Positions 1-10,050 of a stretch of DNA of 64,000 nucleotides are shown in pieces. Source of the DNA: Idiomarina aquatica (GTDB lineage: Bacteria; Pseudomonadota; Gammaproteobacteria; Enterobacterales; Alteromonadaceae); the NCBI RefSeq assembly GCF_003987185.1, contig NZ_PIPS01000001.1, positions 992,001 through 1,056,000 on the forward strand, read 5' to 3'. Position 1 is the first letter of the stretch. Every line of letters starts with the position of its first letter. A program made the position numbers and the translations under genes. Under the pieces are notes generated by a model, which made no database searches, was not told the origin of the DNA, and worked only from the letters and a program-made list of their open reading frames with translations.

Positions 1-2
1 GA

Positions 3-656
3 ACCACGGGCCGCTGTCTGGTCATGGTAACGCCCGATGCAGAACGCACCATGCGTACCCATTTGGGCATAACCGCTGATTTATCCACAGAAGAATTGGA
101 TGAGGAAGCGATTGCCGCGGCCAGTTACCTGTACATCGAAGGCTATCTAATCACGTCACAAATAGCTCGTGAAGCGATAAAACGCGCTAAGCAGGTAGCC
201 CGTGAAAACGGTACTAAACTGGTTATGACCTGTTCTGATCCGGCCATGGTTAAGTATTTCCAGGATGGTATTGAAGAAATTCTCGACGGTGGCGTTGACC
301 TGATGTTCTGTAACCGCGAGGAAGCCGAACTGCTGACCGGCGAAAGTGACGCCGAAGCAGCCGCTAAGGCATTGCTTAATCACGCCGATACGGTTGCCAT
401 AACGTTGGGCAAAGAAGGCGCCCTGGTGGTTGATCAGAAGCAACAAGTCTATATTCCGGGCGTTCCCGTAAAAGCCATTGACACGAACGGCGCCGGCGAT
501 ATGTTTGCCGGAGCTATGCTGTATGGACTGACGCAGGGTATGTCATTAGCCGATGCCGGTCGCTTAGCCAGCCACGCCGCTGCTGAACTGGTTACTGAGT
601 TTGGCGCACGGCTGAGCAAAGAACGCCAGCAGCAACTGATGCAACGCTTATTTTAA
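3..656 (+). CDS. PfkB-family carbohydrate/nucleoside kinase, probable adenosine kinase (5' partial)
   Basis: The reading frame is open from the left edge (…[17 protein letters not shown]…), so the N-terminus lies outside the window. The visible part has the ribokinase/PfkB C-terminal signature TNGAGD followed by MFAGAML, where the Asp is the catalytic base and GAG forms the anion hole. The substrate is not fixed by sequence, but the gene stops 16 bp before the S-adenosylhomocysteine hydrolase gene with a GAGAGAG Shine-Dalgarno between them. The hydrolase releases adenosine, so phosphorylation of adenosine to AMP is the most economical role (inference). Sugar or other nucleoside kinases of the family remain possible. 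Confidence 0.85.
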   Translation, partial: TTGRCLVMVTPDAERTMRTHLGITADLSTEELDEEAIAAASYLYIEGYLITSQIAREAIKRAKQVARENGTKLVMTCSDPAMVKYFQDGIEEILDGGVDLMFCNREEAELLTGESDAEAAAKALLNHADTVAITLGKEGALVVDQKQQVYIPGVPVKAIDTNGAGDMFAGAMLYGLTQGMSLADAGRLASHAAAELVTEFGARLSKERQQQLMQRLF

Positions 657-672
657 CATTGAGAGAGCTATT

Positions 673-2058
673 ATGAGTTTGAATGATCCGAAGCATACTG
701 ACTATAAAGTTGCAGACATTAGTCTTGCAGAATACGGTCGCAAAGAAATCGCCATCGCCGAATCTGAAATGCCGGCGCTGATGACGATTCGCCGTAAATA
801 TGCTGAGAGCAAGCCCCTTAAAGGCGCCCGTATTATCGGTTGTATTCATATGACCATTCAAACCGCGGTGCTGATCGAAACCTTACTTGAGTTAGGTGCA
901 GAGGTTCGTTGGTCATCGTGTAATATTTTCTCAACTCAGGATCACGCCGCCGCTGCGATGGCAGCCCGCGGTGTTCCGGTATTTGCCTGGAAGGGTGAAA
1001 CCGAAGAAGAGTATGAGTGGTGTCTTGAACAAACTTGCCACAAAGACGGCGAATTGTGGGATGCCAACATGATCCTTGATGATGGTGGTGATCTGACCCT
1101 TATGATCCATGAGAAATTCCCGCAAATGCTGGAAAAAATCCATGGTATTACCGAAGAAACCACCACCGGTGTTCACCGTTTGCTGGATATGTTGGAAAAA
1201 GGCACTCTGCGTGTGCCTGCCATTAACGTGAACGACTCTGTCACCAAATCCAAGAACGACAACAAGTACGGTTGCCGTCACTCACTGAACGATGCCATCA
1301 AACGCTCTACCGATCACCTGATGTCCGGTAAAAAAGCATTGGTCATCGGTTACGGTGATGTTGGCAAAGGCTCTGCCGCGAGTCTACGCCAGGAAGGTAT
1401 GATCGTAAAAGTCACAGAAATCGATCCGATTTGTGCGATGCAAGCGTGTATGGACGGTTATGAAGTCGTTTCTCCTTACATCAATGGCATCAACGACGGC
1501 AGCGGCAAGAACATCAACAAAGCGCTGCTGGAAAACACCGACCTGCTGGTCACCACCACCGGTAATATGGACGTTTGCGATCGTCATATGCTGGCCGCAC
1601 TGAAGTCATCGGCAGTGGTCTGTAACATTGGTCACTTTGATAACGAGATCGACACCAAGTTCATGCGCGAAAATTGGCGCTGGGAAGAAATCAAACCGCA
1701 AGTGCACAAAATCTATCGTTCCGACGATGATAACGATTACCTGTTACTGTTAGCCGAAGGGCGTTTGGTTAACCTGGGTAACGCAACCGGACACCCAAGC
1801 CGGATCATGGACGGCTCCTTTGCCAACCAGGTATTGGCTCAGTTGCACTTATTTGAGCAAAAATTTGCCGATATGTCGCTGGAACAGCAAAAAGAATACC
1901 TCCGTGTTGAAGTGTTACCTAAGCACCTGGACGAAGAAGTCGCACGTTATATGGTGCAAGGCTTTGGTGGTGTCATCACCCGTTTGACCCCGGCGCAGGC
2001 GGATTACATTCACGTTGATGTGGATGGCCCGTTCAAAGCCGATGAGTATCGCTACTAA
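673..2058 (+). CDS. ahcY: S-adenosylhomocysteine hydrolase (adenosylhomocysteinase)
   Basis: This cytosolic NAD-dependent enzyme cleaves S-adenosylhomocysteine reversibly to adenosine and homocysteine, removing the product inhibitor of methyltransferases. The 461-residue protein is of normal family length. It shows the substrate-domain segment [16 protein letters not shown], the NAD-binding loop [15 protein letters not shown] near residues 223-237, the [13 protein letters not shown] segment and the typical C-terminal end KADEYRY that reaches into the neighbouring subunit. It sits directly behind the kinase and its stop overlaps the next start (TAATG), so the run reads as one operon. I found no SAH riboswitch in the short leader. 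Confidence 0.97.
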   Translation: MSLNDPKHTDYKVADISLAEYGRKEIAIAESEMPALMTIRRKYAESKPLKGARIIGCIHMTIQTAVLIETLLELGAEVRWSSCNIFSTQDHAAAAMAARGVPVFAWKGETEEEYEWCLEQTCHKDGELWDANMILDDGGDLTLMIHEKFPQMLEKIHGITEETTTGVHRLLDMLEKGTLRVPAINVNDSVTKSKNDNKYGCRHSLNDAIKRSTDHLMSGKKALVIGYGDVGKGSAASLRQEGMIVKVTEIDPICAMQACMDGYEVVSPYINGINDGSGKNINKALLENTDLLVTTTGNMDVCDRHMLAALKSSAVVCNIGHFDNEIDTKFMRENWRWEEIKPQVHKIYRSDDDNDYLLLLAEGRLVNLGNATGHPSRIMDGSFANQVLAQLHLFEQKFADMSLEQQKEYLRVEVLPKHLDEEVARYMVQGFGGVITRLTPAQADYIHVDVDGPFKADEYRY

Positions 2059-2633
2059 TGGCGGGTTCAGTAACCTACCGCGAAATAACGGCTGCCGATT
2101 CGGCGGCCGTTATTGATCTGGCGAATCGCGTTCATGGCGATAATTACCTGAACGACGCTTCACTGCAACAGTTATTGGATGGTGGCAGCGTTGGCGACAT
2201 TAAGCTCAATTGGCTGGCCGAGCGCGACGGTGAGGTGCTCGGTATTCGCTTAACTCTGGCTCCTGGACAATGGCCTATCGACGATGCCTGTACGCCGGAA
2301 CAGTGGCCGGTGCCGGCAACCCAGATGTGCTATTTTAAATGTGCAGCCGTCGCGGAAGAAGCACGCGGCCTGGGCGTCGGGAGACAGTTACTGATGAAAA
2401 GTATTGCCGAGGCCAAACGCCTTGGTTGCACTGCCGGACTGGCACATATTTGGCTACAGAGCCCGGGTAACAGCGCCTATGAATACTTTTCCCGTTGCGG
2501 TGGCAAGTTGATCACCCGTCATCCGGACCGTTGGCTCCAGGCCTCCATCGAAGACGGTTATTATTGCCCCGTATGTGATGGTACCTGCCGCTGCGAAGCG
2601 GGTGAAATGGTGTTACTGTTTGAGGACATCTGA
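2058..2633 (+). CDS. GNAT-family N-acetyltransferase with a C-terminal cysteine cluster
   Basis: A 191-residue GNAT protein. The acetyl-CoA binding loop (motif A) is visible as CAAVAEEARGLGVGRQLL in the middle, followed by the YEYFSRCGG segment typical of the last GNAT strand. The substrate is unknown. The C-terminal tail has four closely spaced cysteines (CPVCDGTCRC), which looks like a small metal site; this is unusual for a plain GNAT. The start codon overlaps the ahcY stop by one base, so translation is probably coupled, and the oxidoreductase follows 2 bp later. A link to methyl-cycle or amine metabolism is inferred only from position. Confidence 0.85.
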   Translation: MAGSVTYREITAADSAAVIDLANRVHGDNYLNDASLQQLLDGGSVGDIKLNWLAERDGEVLGIRLTLAPGQWPIDDACTPEQWPVPATQMCYFKCAAVAEEARGLGVGRQLLMKSIAEAKRLGCTAGLAHIWLQSPGNSAYEYFSRCGGKLITRHPDRWLQASIEDGYYCPVCDGTCRCEAGEMVLLFEDI

Positions 2634-2635
2634 GC

Positions 2636-3955
2636 ATGTACGATCCGCTCTCCGATACCCAGCTTGAGTCAAACCAACCCTCTCCGAACAGCTACTGGGA
2701 GGCACATAGTCAAGTGCATTGGCCGCATACCGGTCAGTTACCGGAGCACACGGATGTACTGGTCATTGGCGCCGGCTATACCGGATTGAATGCGGCTATC
2801 ACATTAACCGAACGATATGGCCGCGAAACCACGGTTATCGACGCAAACCGGCTAGCCTGGGGCTGCTCCAGCCGTAACGCGGGCTTCGTTATGAAAAGCA
2901 CTGGACGGCTGGGCCTCGCCCAATGGCAACAACGTTTCAGTCCAACCGTAGCCCGTGCCGTGGCTGATGAGCACCAACGGGCGCTAGAGTTGATTCAACA
3001 ACGCCTTGAGGGCGCTGCCGACCATTGTGACGCACAGTACGGTGGCTACATTAAACTGGCCCATCGCCCCCGTGCGGTGGCGACACTGCAGCAGCAATTT
3101 CAAACCCTTAAGCACTATCAGCAGCCGGTGTCCTGGCTCGACGGCGGAGACCTACAGGATTATTTGCACAGCCAGCACGCCCATGCGGGCTTAAAGTTTG
3201 ATGACTGCTTTACGGTTAATCCATTGAAGCTGGCCGCCACTACGGCGCAGCAGGCGGCTCAGGCCGGCGCCAATTTGGTGGAGCAATGCAGCGCTAACAA
3301 CATACAACGGTTAGCGGAAGGCTGGCGTGTCAGCACCTCAGCAGGCGACATCAGTTGCAATAAATTGTTGTTATGTACCAATGCCTATACCGCCAACCGG
3401 TTACTGACAGAACTGAGCGGACGCTCACTGCCGGTGTTGTCGAGCATTATTACCACACCGCCACTTACCGATGAGCAACTGCGGGGCTGTGGTTTACAGT
3501 CACAACACGCCTATATGGACACCCGTACGTTGAAATATTACTTCCGTCTGTTACCCGATAAGCGGTTACTGATGGGAGGCCGTGGGGCTATCCGTGGTCG
3601 CCATGCCGATGACCCCTTTTACGCACAACACCTGTTAAGCGCCTTACAGCGCTCGTTTCCAGCGCTGCGATCGATACATAAGTGGGAGCACTTCTGGAGC
3701 GGTTGGGTGAGTGTATCCCTGGATGACTACCCACGGGTACGTGCGATTGGCGATAATTTGTACGCCAGTATGGGCTATTGCGGCGCCGGCGTAAGTTTTA
3801 GTGCACTGGCCGGACAGCGCCTGGCCGAGGCCGCCATGGGTGATAAACTGCCGGACCTGCCCTACTACAAAACGCCGCTTAAACGCTTCCCGTTGGCGTC
3901 TTTACGTCGCCTCGGGCAATGGGCGTTCTACCATTATGCGCGGATGACCGAGTAG
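2636..3955 (+). CDS. FAD-dependent oxidoreductase of the D-amino-acid oxidase (DAO) family
   Basis: A 439-residue flavoprotein with the dinucleotide-binding motif VLVIGAGYTGLNAAITL near residues 41-57, the ASNRLAWGCSSRNAGF-type second FAD contact (…WGCSSRNAGFV…) and a C-terminal SMGYCGAGVSFSALAG flavin loop. This pattern is that of the PuuB/OrdL-like branch (gamma-glutamylputrescine or other amine/amino-acid oxidoreductases). There is no signal peptide. It is the last gene of the ahcY run, 2 bp behind the acetyltransferase. The exact amine substrate cannot be read from sequence; sarcosine/glycine-type oxidases are alternatives. Confidence 0.85.
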   Translation: MYDPLSDTQLESNQPSPNSYWEAHSQVHWPHTGQLPEHTDVLVIGAGYTGLNAAITLTERYGRETTVIDANRLAWGCSSRNAGFVMKSTGRLGLAQWQQRFSPTVARAVADEHQRALELIQQRLEGAADHCDAQYGGYIKLAHRPRAVATLQQQFQTLKHYQQPVSWLDGGDLQDYLHSQHAHAGLKFDDCFTVNPLKLAATTAQQAAQAGANLVEQCSANNIQRLAEGWRVSTSAGDISCNKLLLCTNAYTANRLLTELSGRSLPVLSSIITTPPLTDEQLRGCGLQSQHAYMDTRTLKYYFRLLPDKRLLMGGRGAIRGRHADDPFYAQHLLSALQRSFPALRSIHKWEHFWSGWVSVSLDDYPRVRAIGDNLYASMGYCGAGVSFSALAGQRLAEAAMGDKLPDLPYYKTPLKRFPLASLRRLGQWAFYHYARMTE

Positions 3956-3978
3956 CTTGCGCATTAAGCGCAAGCTAC
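3952..3978. terminator. Shared hairpin between convergent genes, with both stop codons in its stem
   Basis: GTAGCTTGCGC and GCGCAAGCTAC form a perfect 11-bp stem with a 5-nt loop. The TAG of the oxidoreductase lies in the left arm and the TAG of natB (other strand) in the right arm. Neither side has a clear T-run, so it may act as an mRNA 3'-end barrier or a weak bidirectional terminator. Confidence 0.6.
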
Positions 3979-5120
3979 AGCCCAAATACCGTTTTTTCAC
4001 TTTTCAGCATCCGTGCGATCAGTTGCCCTATCAGTAGCGCCAATACCAGGGTTGCCACGGCGCTGACGCTAGCCCCCAGCCAATTTACCCCTTCGCCGCG
4101 GATCAGCGACAGGAATGTCTGATGCTGGCCGGTGAGCGGCAGATAATACAAAATCGGCGTTTTAAGGCGTGCAAACTCGACCCCGAAAGAAGCCGCCATC
4201 GGGATAATCAACAGGAAGCTGATATAGGTCTGTGCCTCTTTAAAGTTCTTTGCCCGGAACGAAACAAACAGTTGTAATGCCGTCGCCAACAGCGCCAGAG
4301 GGATCAGCAGTACGAACATCAGTAGCATCATCGGCACCGAGAAGTTAACGCTCATGCCGATTTCCTGCAACGGGACATAATTAAAAATAATGGGTATCAG
4401 CACCAGAGAGAGAGCCGCGCCAAACACCGCAAAACTGGTGGCCGCCAGCCCCTTACCCCAGACAATTGACTGCGTACTGAGTGGCTGCGACAACAGAAAC
4501 TCCAGCGAATTGCGCTCCCGTTCACCCGCGCTGATGTCGATAGCTACGTTCATGCCGGACCAAAACACCGATAGAATGATAAACACCAGCACGCTGCCCA
4601 TGATCAACGCGGCTTTAGAGCCCCGCGTTGCCAAATCTTGTTTGCTGAGGTTAATGGGTTGTGCCATGCGAGGATCGATCCCCCGCAGTATCATGCGGTA
4701 ATGCGTTATTTGCGCCGCATAAGCTTGCACCGCCCGTTCAACCCGTTTAATTTCCGTTTGCTGTTTCTGTGCCGACCAGTCCGCGCGCAACGTTACCGTA
4801 ACCGGCTCGGCACGTTTTATTTGCTCGGCCCACTGCGCCGGGATCGAAAGTGTAATCGGCGTAACGGTGTCCGGCCAGGGTTGTTGGCGCTCAACGATTC
4901 CCTGCAGTTGCAGGTGTTGTACCAGCTCCGGCGCATGTTCTTTGCCTTCGATGGAGATTTCAACGTCGGAGGGATCGGTCAACTGGCTGATGAGGAAAAA
5001 AAACGCCACCGCCATTAACATGGGCCCAAAGAACGCGTAAGACATCGCCGCAAGAACCGATCGTTTATCACGCAGGGCGTCTTTAAATTCTTTACGCCAG
5101 ATCAGTGCCGTCATATTCAT
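3975..5120 (-). CDS. ABC-2 type exporter permease (NatB-like)
   Basis: A 381-residue inner-membrane permease. It has an N-terminal membrane segment after RKEFKDALRDKRS, a large hydrophilic extracytoplasmic stretch (about residues 60-160), then a block of hydrophobic helices to the C-terminus, the topology of NatB/ABC-2 permeases (COG1668). The conserved SAGERERNSLEFLLSQP cytoplasmic coupling segment follows the first helices of the core. Its start overlaps the stop of the ATPase gene. NatAB of Bacillus exports sodium; here the substrate is not proven. The start may be M1 or M3. Confidence 0.85.
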   Translation of the reverse strand: MNMTALIWRKEFKDALRDKRSVLAAMSYAFFGPMLMAVAFFFLISQLTDPSDVEISIEGKEHAPELVQHLQLQGIVERQQPWPDTVTPITLSIPAQWAEQIKRAEPVTVTLRADWSAQKQQTEIKRVERAVQAYAAQITHYRMILRGIDPRMAQPINLSKQDLATRGSKAALIMGSVLVFIILSVFWSGMNVAIDISAGERERNSLEFLLSQPLSTQSIVWGKGLAATSFAVFGAALSLVLIPIIFNYVPLQEIGMSVNFSVPMMLLMFVLLIPLALLATALQLFVSFRAKNFKEAQTYISFLLIIPMAASFGVEFARLKTPILYYLPLTGQHQTFLSLIRGEGVNWLGASVSAVATLVLALLIGQLIARMLKSEKTVFGL

Positions 5121-5854
5121 TAGGCTGCAATCCCCTCATCACTACCGATAATCTTAACAAAGGCTTCTTCCAGTGCGGACTCACCCGTCAATTCGCACAG
5201 CTCCTGTGGGGTTCCCTCAGCAGCAACACGCCCTTTTGCCATCACTACCACGCGATCACACAACGCGGCGACTTCCTGCATGACATGGCTGGAGAACAAG
5301 ATACAGGTCCCCTGCGCTCGCTGCTCTCGTAAAATATCGCGTAAGATGCGGGTACTCATGACATCCAGGCCACGACTGGGTTCATCCAGGATCAGGTGTT
5401 TGGGGTTATGCACCAATGCTTGCGCTAACGCGACTTTCATGCGTTGGCCCTGCGAAAAACCGGCTGACTTTCGGTTCGCTAAACTGCTCATGTCCAGTTG
5501 ATTGATAACGAGTTCGGTGCGCTGCTCCAGCTCCATACCACTCAGCCCATGTAGCTGCGCAAAATAGCGGATCTGTTCACGCACGGTCAGGCGTTCATAA
5601 AGTCCGAATTTATCCGGAAAAATACCAATCTGGCGGCGAGCATTGATGGGATCCTGATTGGCGTCAATACCATTAATGAGGGCTTCACCCTGCTCACTTT
5701 TCAACAGTCCATAAATGATCCGCAGGCAGGTTGTTTTCCCCGCGCCATTGGGACCCAACAGTCCTGTTATCTGGCCGTCGGGAGCACTAAAGCTGAGGTT
5801 ATCCAGTGCCTGCACCTCTTTAAAAGATTTACTTAAGCGTTGCACGTTGATCAT
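5120..5854 (-). CDS. ABC transporter ATP-binding protein (NatA-like)
   Basis: A 244-residue ABC ATPase. The Walker A motif GPNGAGKT is at residues 34-41, the signature appears as FSQGQ (in place of LSGGQ) within KSAGFSQGQRMKVALAQAL, and Walker B is HLILDEPSRGLD, followed by the switch His in LFSSHVMQEV. It energises the adjacent NatB-like permease. The stop codon overlaps the permease start and its own start overlaps the stop of the upstream peptidase, so the three genes are one transcription and translation unit. Substrate is unassigned; sodium or small molecules are family-based guesses. Confidence 0.9.
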   Translation of the reverse strand: MINVQRLSKSFKEVQALDNLSFSAPDGQITGLLGPNGAGKTTCLRIIYGLLKSEQGEALINGIDANQDPINARRQIGIFPDKFGLYERLTVREQIRYFAQLHGLSGMELEQRTELVINQLDMSSLANRKSAGFSQGQRMKVALAQALVHNPKHLILDEPSRGLDVMSTRILRDILREQRAQGTCILFSSHVMQEVAALCDRVVVMAKGRVAAEGTPQELCELTGESALEEAFVKIIGSDEGIAA

Positions 5855-7320
5855 TACAGCCCCTCCCCATTGACGTTAAGCACAAAGGGTTGAGCAACGC
5901 GCTGTTTCAGGCAGTCGCCGTCAAGCGACTCGACACTGCCGGCTTCGATAAATTTAGCAATAATGCGATTAGCGCAGGTGTGACTGGCAATCGTGTGGCT
6001 GGCATGTGACGCAACCAAATGTTTACTGTTGGGTAGCGTACGGGCGGCAATATCACCCCAACGTGGTGGCGTCACCGGATCCTGGGTGCCGGACAGCAGC
6101 AACACCGGTTTGTCTGATTGCACCGGTTCGGCCCAGCTTTCATCAACCGGCTGCGCCGGCCATGCCGAACACAGCGCTTTGAACGCTTCGCCGGTCTGGC
6201 CGCCAATAAAGTCATTATTGGCATCCTGAGCCAGCAACTCGTCACTGGCCCGCGGTAAGTCTTCACTACACACAACCGATAACATTAAACCCAAATAGAT
6301 TGAGTTTTGCGCGGCAACGGTGGTACTGCCCATTAATCCCAGTAATGGCTGATAGTTTTCAACAGCGGCCTGGTGAATCGTGTACGGCAATAACTGGCGA
6401 CTCATCGGGCTATACAGCGCCAAGCGAATAATGGACCCAAAACGTCCCGGCGTGAGTAACATCTCAATAGGTTCATTTGTCAGCGGATCGTTAGCGTCCA
6501 ATTTCACTTCGGTTGTCGCTAGTCGCTTCATCACTTCCTGATAATCTCCGGTAAGATCAGGAAATGTCCTGGCACATCCTGGTTGCTTTTGGCAGTCCTC
6601 TAACATCAGGTTGAACGCCAGACTGCCGTGTAATCCGAACGGGCCAATGACCACTTGTGGAGGAGCCACAGCGTCAAGTGTCGCGGTACGAACGGACTCA
6701 GGATAGTGCTGCAGATACTTAAGCCCGACCCGAGTGCCATACGAACCGCCATAGAGATTAAAGTGAGCAATGTCTAAAGCCTTCCGAACCTGTTCGAAGT
6801 CGCGAATGCTGTTCAGTGTGGTGTATTGAAGCGTATCGGTATCCGTCAATTTAGCGAGGCAATTTGCAGCCATCTTGCGAAGGTTGTCCGGATCGTCGGT
6901 CTGCATGAGTTCATCCGCATGCTGCACTTCGCATTGCAACGGATTACTGGCGCCGGTGCCGCGTTGATCGATCAAGACAATATCGCGTTTTTTGCGCACC
7001 GGCTCAAAAATTTTTGCAATCATCGGGGCCAACTCGGTTGCCGCCTGACCCGGTCCACCGGCGAGTATTAACAAAGGATCTGGCCGCTTACCCTCGGTTA
7101 CCGCTGGCAAAATCGCATAATGAATGTCGATCTGTTTACCATCAGGTTGCTGGTAATTCTCCGGAACCGGCACATAACCGCAGGTGAGTTGCTCATCGAC
7201 ACCGTCAATAAAACATGACTCACTGTGAGCAACCGGCACGTCGTCAGACGCGAACAAAGGGCTACTGAGGGCACTTGCTATGCCCACTAAACCATAAATA
7301 ATGGCCAAACTTGATCGCAT
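5854..7320 (-). CDS. Secreted alpha/beta-hydrolase peptidase (TAP/SlpD-like, S33 family)
   Basis: A 488-residue exported protein with an N-terminal signal peptide (hydrophobic to about residue 24, then ASDD). It has the alpha/beta-hydrolase fold: HGGPG-type oxyanion segment LILAGGPGQAA, DQRGTGAS, the nucleophile elbow GGSYG with Ser193, an acidic residue in LLSGTQDPVTPP, and the catalytic His in the SHASHTIASHTC region, as in tripeptidyl-aminopeptidases and proline iminopeptidases of family S33. It is the promoter-proximal gene of the peptidase-natA-natB operon. Cleavage of N-terminal peptides in the periplasm is inferred from family. Confidence 0.88.
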   Translation of the reverse strand: MRSSLAIIYGLVGIASALSSPLFASDDVPVAHSESCFIDGVDEQLTCGYVPVPENYQQPDGKQIDIHYAILPAVTEGKRPDPLLILAGGPGQAATELAPMIAKIFEPVRKKRDIVLIDQRGTGASNPLQCEVQHADELMQTDDPDNLRKMAANCLAKLTDTDTLQYTTLNSIRDFEQVRKALDIAHFNLYGGSYGTRVGLKYLQHYPESVRTATLDAVAPPQVVIGPFGLHGSLAFNLMLEDCQKQPGCARTFPDLTGDYQEVMKRLATTEVKLDANDPLTNEPIEMLLTPGRFGSIIRLALYSPMSRQLLPYTIHQAAVENYQPLLGLMGSTTVAAQNSIYLGLMLSVVCSEDLPRASDELLAQDANNDFIGGQTGEAFKALCSAWPAQPVDESWAEPVQSDKPVLLLSGTQDPVTPPRWGDIAARTLPNSKHLVASHASHTIASHTCANRIIAKFIEAGSVESLDGDCLKQRVAQPFVLNVNGEGL

Positions 7321-7414
7321 TGTGATTCCCTGTCGATACGCTAAGAAGCATCAATGTTACTTTGCTACGCAAGTTTAGCAACGGCTTTAATCGAATAATT
7401 TGTTAACAGATATG

Positions 7415-7441
7415 AAAAAGGCTCCCGTAGGAGCCTTTTTC
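7415..7441. terminator. Intrinsic terminator, bidirectional shape, after the DUF3718 gene
   Basis: AAAAAGGCTCC-CGTA-GGAGCCTTTTT: a GC-rich stem flanked by A- and T-runs. It lies downstream of the minus-strand DUF3718 gene and upstream of the peptidase operon, so its natural role is to end the DUF3718 transcript. Confidence 0.85.
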
Positions 7442-7461
7442 GTTTTCGTCATCAATCGCGG

Positions 7462-7836
7462 TTAAAGACCAGCACGCTCTTTAATCGCTTGCGCAATAGC
7501 CGAACCACCGTGGCCATTCGACTGCGCCCACTCATAGTCGCCTGATGCTTTCAAATCATCAACAGCAAGGCGGCCGACAATAAACGTACCGACATCGCTC
7601 GAACCATTACTCATTGCGAATTGCAATAGGCTTTGACCGTTGCACTGGATACCCGAGTACACGTCGCGAATCCGTACGCGTGAATCGCGCAACTTTTTGC
7701 GCATCCGCATGGTGTCGTCACCTTGTACGTAAGTGCAAAGGCTCAACGCCAGCTCATTGGCTTCTGCGTTCTTTGAAAAGGTTACTCCAGTCGCTGCCAC
7801 GGCTGCCATTACTGAGCCTAATAACAATGCTTTCAT
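7462..7836 (-). CDS. DUF3718 family exported protein
   Basis: A 124-residue protein with a cleavable signal peptide (MKALLLGSVMAAVAATGV… then NEAEANE). The mature part has two cysteines (LCTYV and GIQCNG) and the RMRKKLRDSRVRIRDVYSGI segment that I associate with DUF3718, a short family of Alteromonadales/Shewanella. The function is unknown. The pair of cysteines in a periplasmic protein suggests a disulfide. It is transcribed alone: it has its own intrinsic terminator, and an AGGGG Shine-Dalgarno lies upstream of the chosen ATG. The spacing to folA (113 bp) is enough for its own promoter, which I cannot pinpoint. Confidence 0.8.
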   Translation of the reverse strand: MKALLLGSVMAAVAATGVTFSKNAEANELALSLCTYVQGDDTMRMRKKLRDSRVRIRDVYSGIQCNGQSLLQFAMSNGSSDVGTFIVGRLAVDDLKASGDYEWAQSNGHGGSAIAQAIKERAGL

Positions 7837-7949
7837 CTATGTGACCCCTATCACTAAATCGCTCAAATTTTCATCAAAATAATACTACGAATTTAGCGTC
7901 GCATCAACGTCCGATTTTAAGCTTAAGTGTTTGATTTGTTAACATTTAC

Positions 7950-8450
7950 CTAACGTTTTAAGTCGAGTATACGAGTAGTATAAGCGGGTACCTTGGGGCC
8001 TTCGGCGGCAACGTATTGCCGCTCCACTTCCTGCCATTCACCGACTTGCTGATAGTCTGGAAAGTATGTATCGCCTGCAACATTCAGTTCGATTTCGGTA
8101 ACATAAAGTCGATCCGCATAGGGTAAAAACGCGTTATAAATTTTTCCGCCACCAATCACCATAAGCTCGTCTACCGCCCCAGCAGCGGCAATGGCTTGCT
8201 TAACACCGGACACCCAAACCACTTGTTCTGCTTGGCTTTCGGGCGGTTTCGCCTGGGTCGAAAGGACAATGTTTTTGCGCCCTGGCAGAGGACGACCAAG
8301 GGATTCAAATGTCCGCCGACCCATAACAATTGGCTTACCCAAGGTAATTTTTTTGAAATATTTTAACTCGCTGGGTATGTGCCACGGCATGGTATTGTCC
8401 TTACCTATGACGCGGTTATTGGCCATCGCGGCCACCAGTGATATTTTCAT
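7950..8450 (-). CDS. folA: Dihydrofolate reductase (type I, chromosomal)
   Basis: A 166-residue enzyme that reduces dihydrofolate to tetrahydrofolate with NADPH. It starts MKISLVAAMANNRVIGKDN, followed by MPWHIPSELKYFK, the phosphate-binding region VMGRRTFESLGRPLPGR and the VIGGGKIYNAFLPYAD cofactor strand, all as in FolA. The catalytic acid is Glu28 where the E. coli enzyme has Asp27; Glu is used in many other DHFRs, so activity should be intact. A good Shine-Dalgarno (AGGAAA) precedes the ATG. Upstream is a 310-bp stretch made of short repeats instead of an obvious promoter, which lies between folA and obgE. Confidence 0.96.
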   Translation of the reverse strand: MKISLVAAMANNRVIGKDNTMPWHIPSELKYFKKITLGKPIVMGRRTFESLGRPLPGRKNIVLSTQAKPPESQAEQVVWVSGVKQAIAAAGAVDELMVIGGGKIYNAFLPYADRLYVTEIELNVAGDTYFPDYQQVGEWQEVERQYVAAEGPKVPAYTTRILDLKR

Positions 8451-8460
8451 TGAATTTCCT

Positions 8461-8643
8461 CAGTTGTTTGGGGCCTGCGGCCGGTTTGGGGCCTGTGGCC
8501 GGTTTGGGGCCTGTGGCCGGTTTGGGGCTTCGCCGGTCTGGGGCCTTCGGCCGGTTTGGGGCCTTCGGCCGGTCTGGGGCCTGCGGCCGGTTTGGGGCCT
8601 TCGGCCGGTTTGGGGCTTCGCCGGTTTGGCGGCCGTAGGCCCT
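8461..8643. repeat. Tandem array of about ten 16-18-bp hairpin units
   Basis: About ten head-to-tail units of the form GTTTGGGGCC-NNN-GGCCG. Eight are close to 18 bp and two are shortened 16-bp forms (GGCTTCGCC core). Each contains a GGCC stem with a 3-nt loop; the loop changes between TGC, TGT and TTC while the stem is kept. With the following array it fills the whole obgE-folA intergenic region. Confidence 0.9.
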
Positions 8644-8671
8644 AAACCCTTGCGCCGAAGGCAGCAAGCTA

Positions 8672-8760
8672 CACCGCGAGCAAAGCGAGCTCAAACCGCG
8701 AGCAAAGCGAGCCTAAACCGCGAGCAAAGCGAGCCCAAACCGCGAGCAAAGCGAGCCCGG
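8672..8760. repeat. Four tandem 22-bp units (ACCGCGAGCAAAGCGAGCYYAA)
   Basis: Four copies of a 22-bp unit, nearly identical except at the two bases after GCGAGC (TC, CT, CC, CC), ending one base before the obgE stop codon. Each unit contains the direct repeat GCGAGC-AAA-GCGAGC. It is unlike the preceding GGCC array in sequence. I see no promoter or gene in it. Confidence 0.9.
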
Positions 8761-10020
<1,260 letters not shown>

Positions 10021-10050
10021 CTATTGCAGGCGGCTTTGGCAATCCGTTAA

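Noticed and set aside
8416-8694. Pro/Ala-rich minus-strand ORF (PNRPKAPNRPQAPDRP…) overlapping the folA start and the GGCC array
   Set aside because: It is the translation of an 18-bp tandem repeat, and two 16-bp units shift the frame; it overlaps the folA start and has no ribosome-binding site.
8461-8760. CRISPR array
   Set aside because: Units are 16-22 bp, directly adjacent and without unique spacers; no cas genes in the window.
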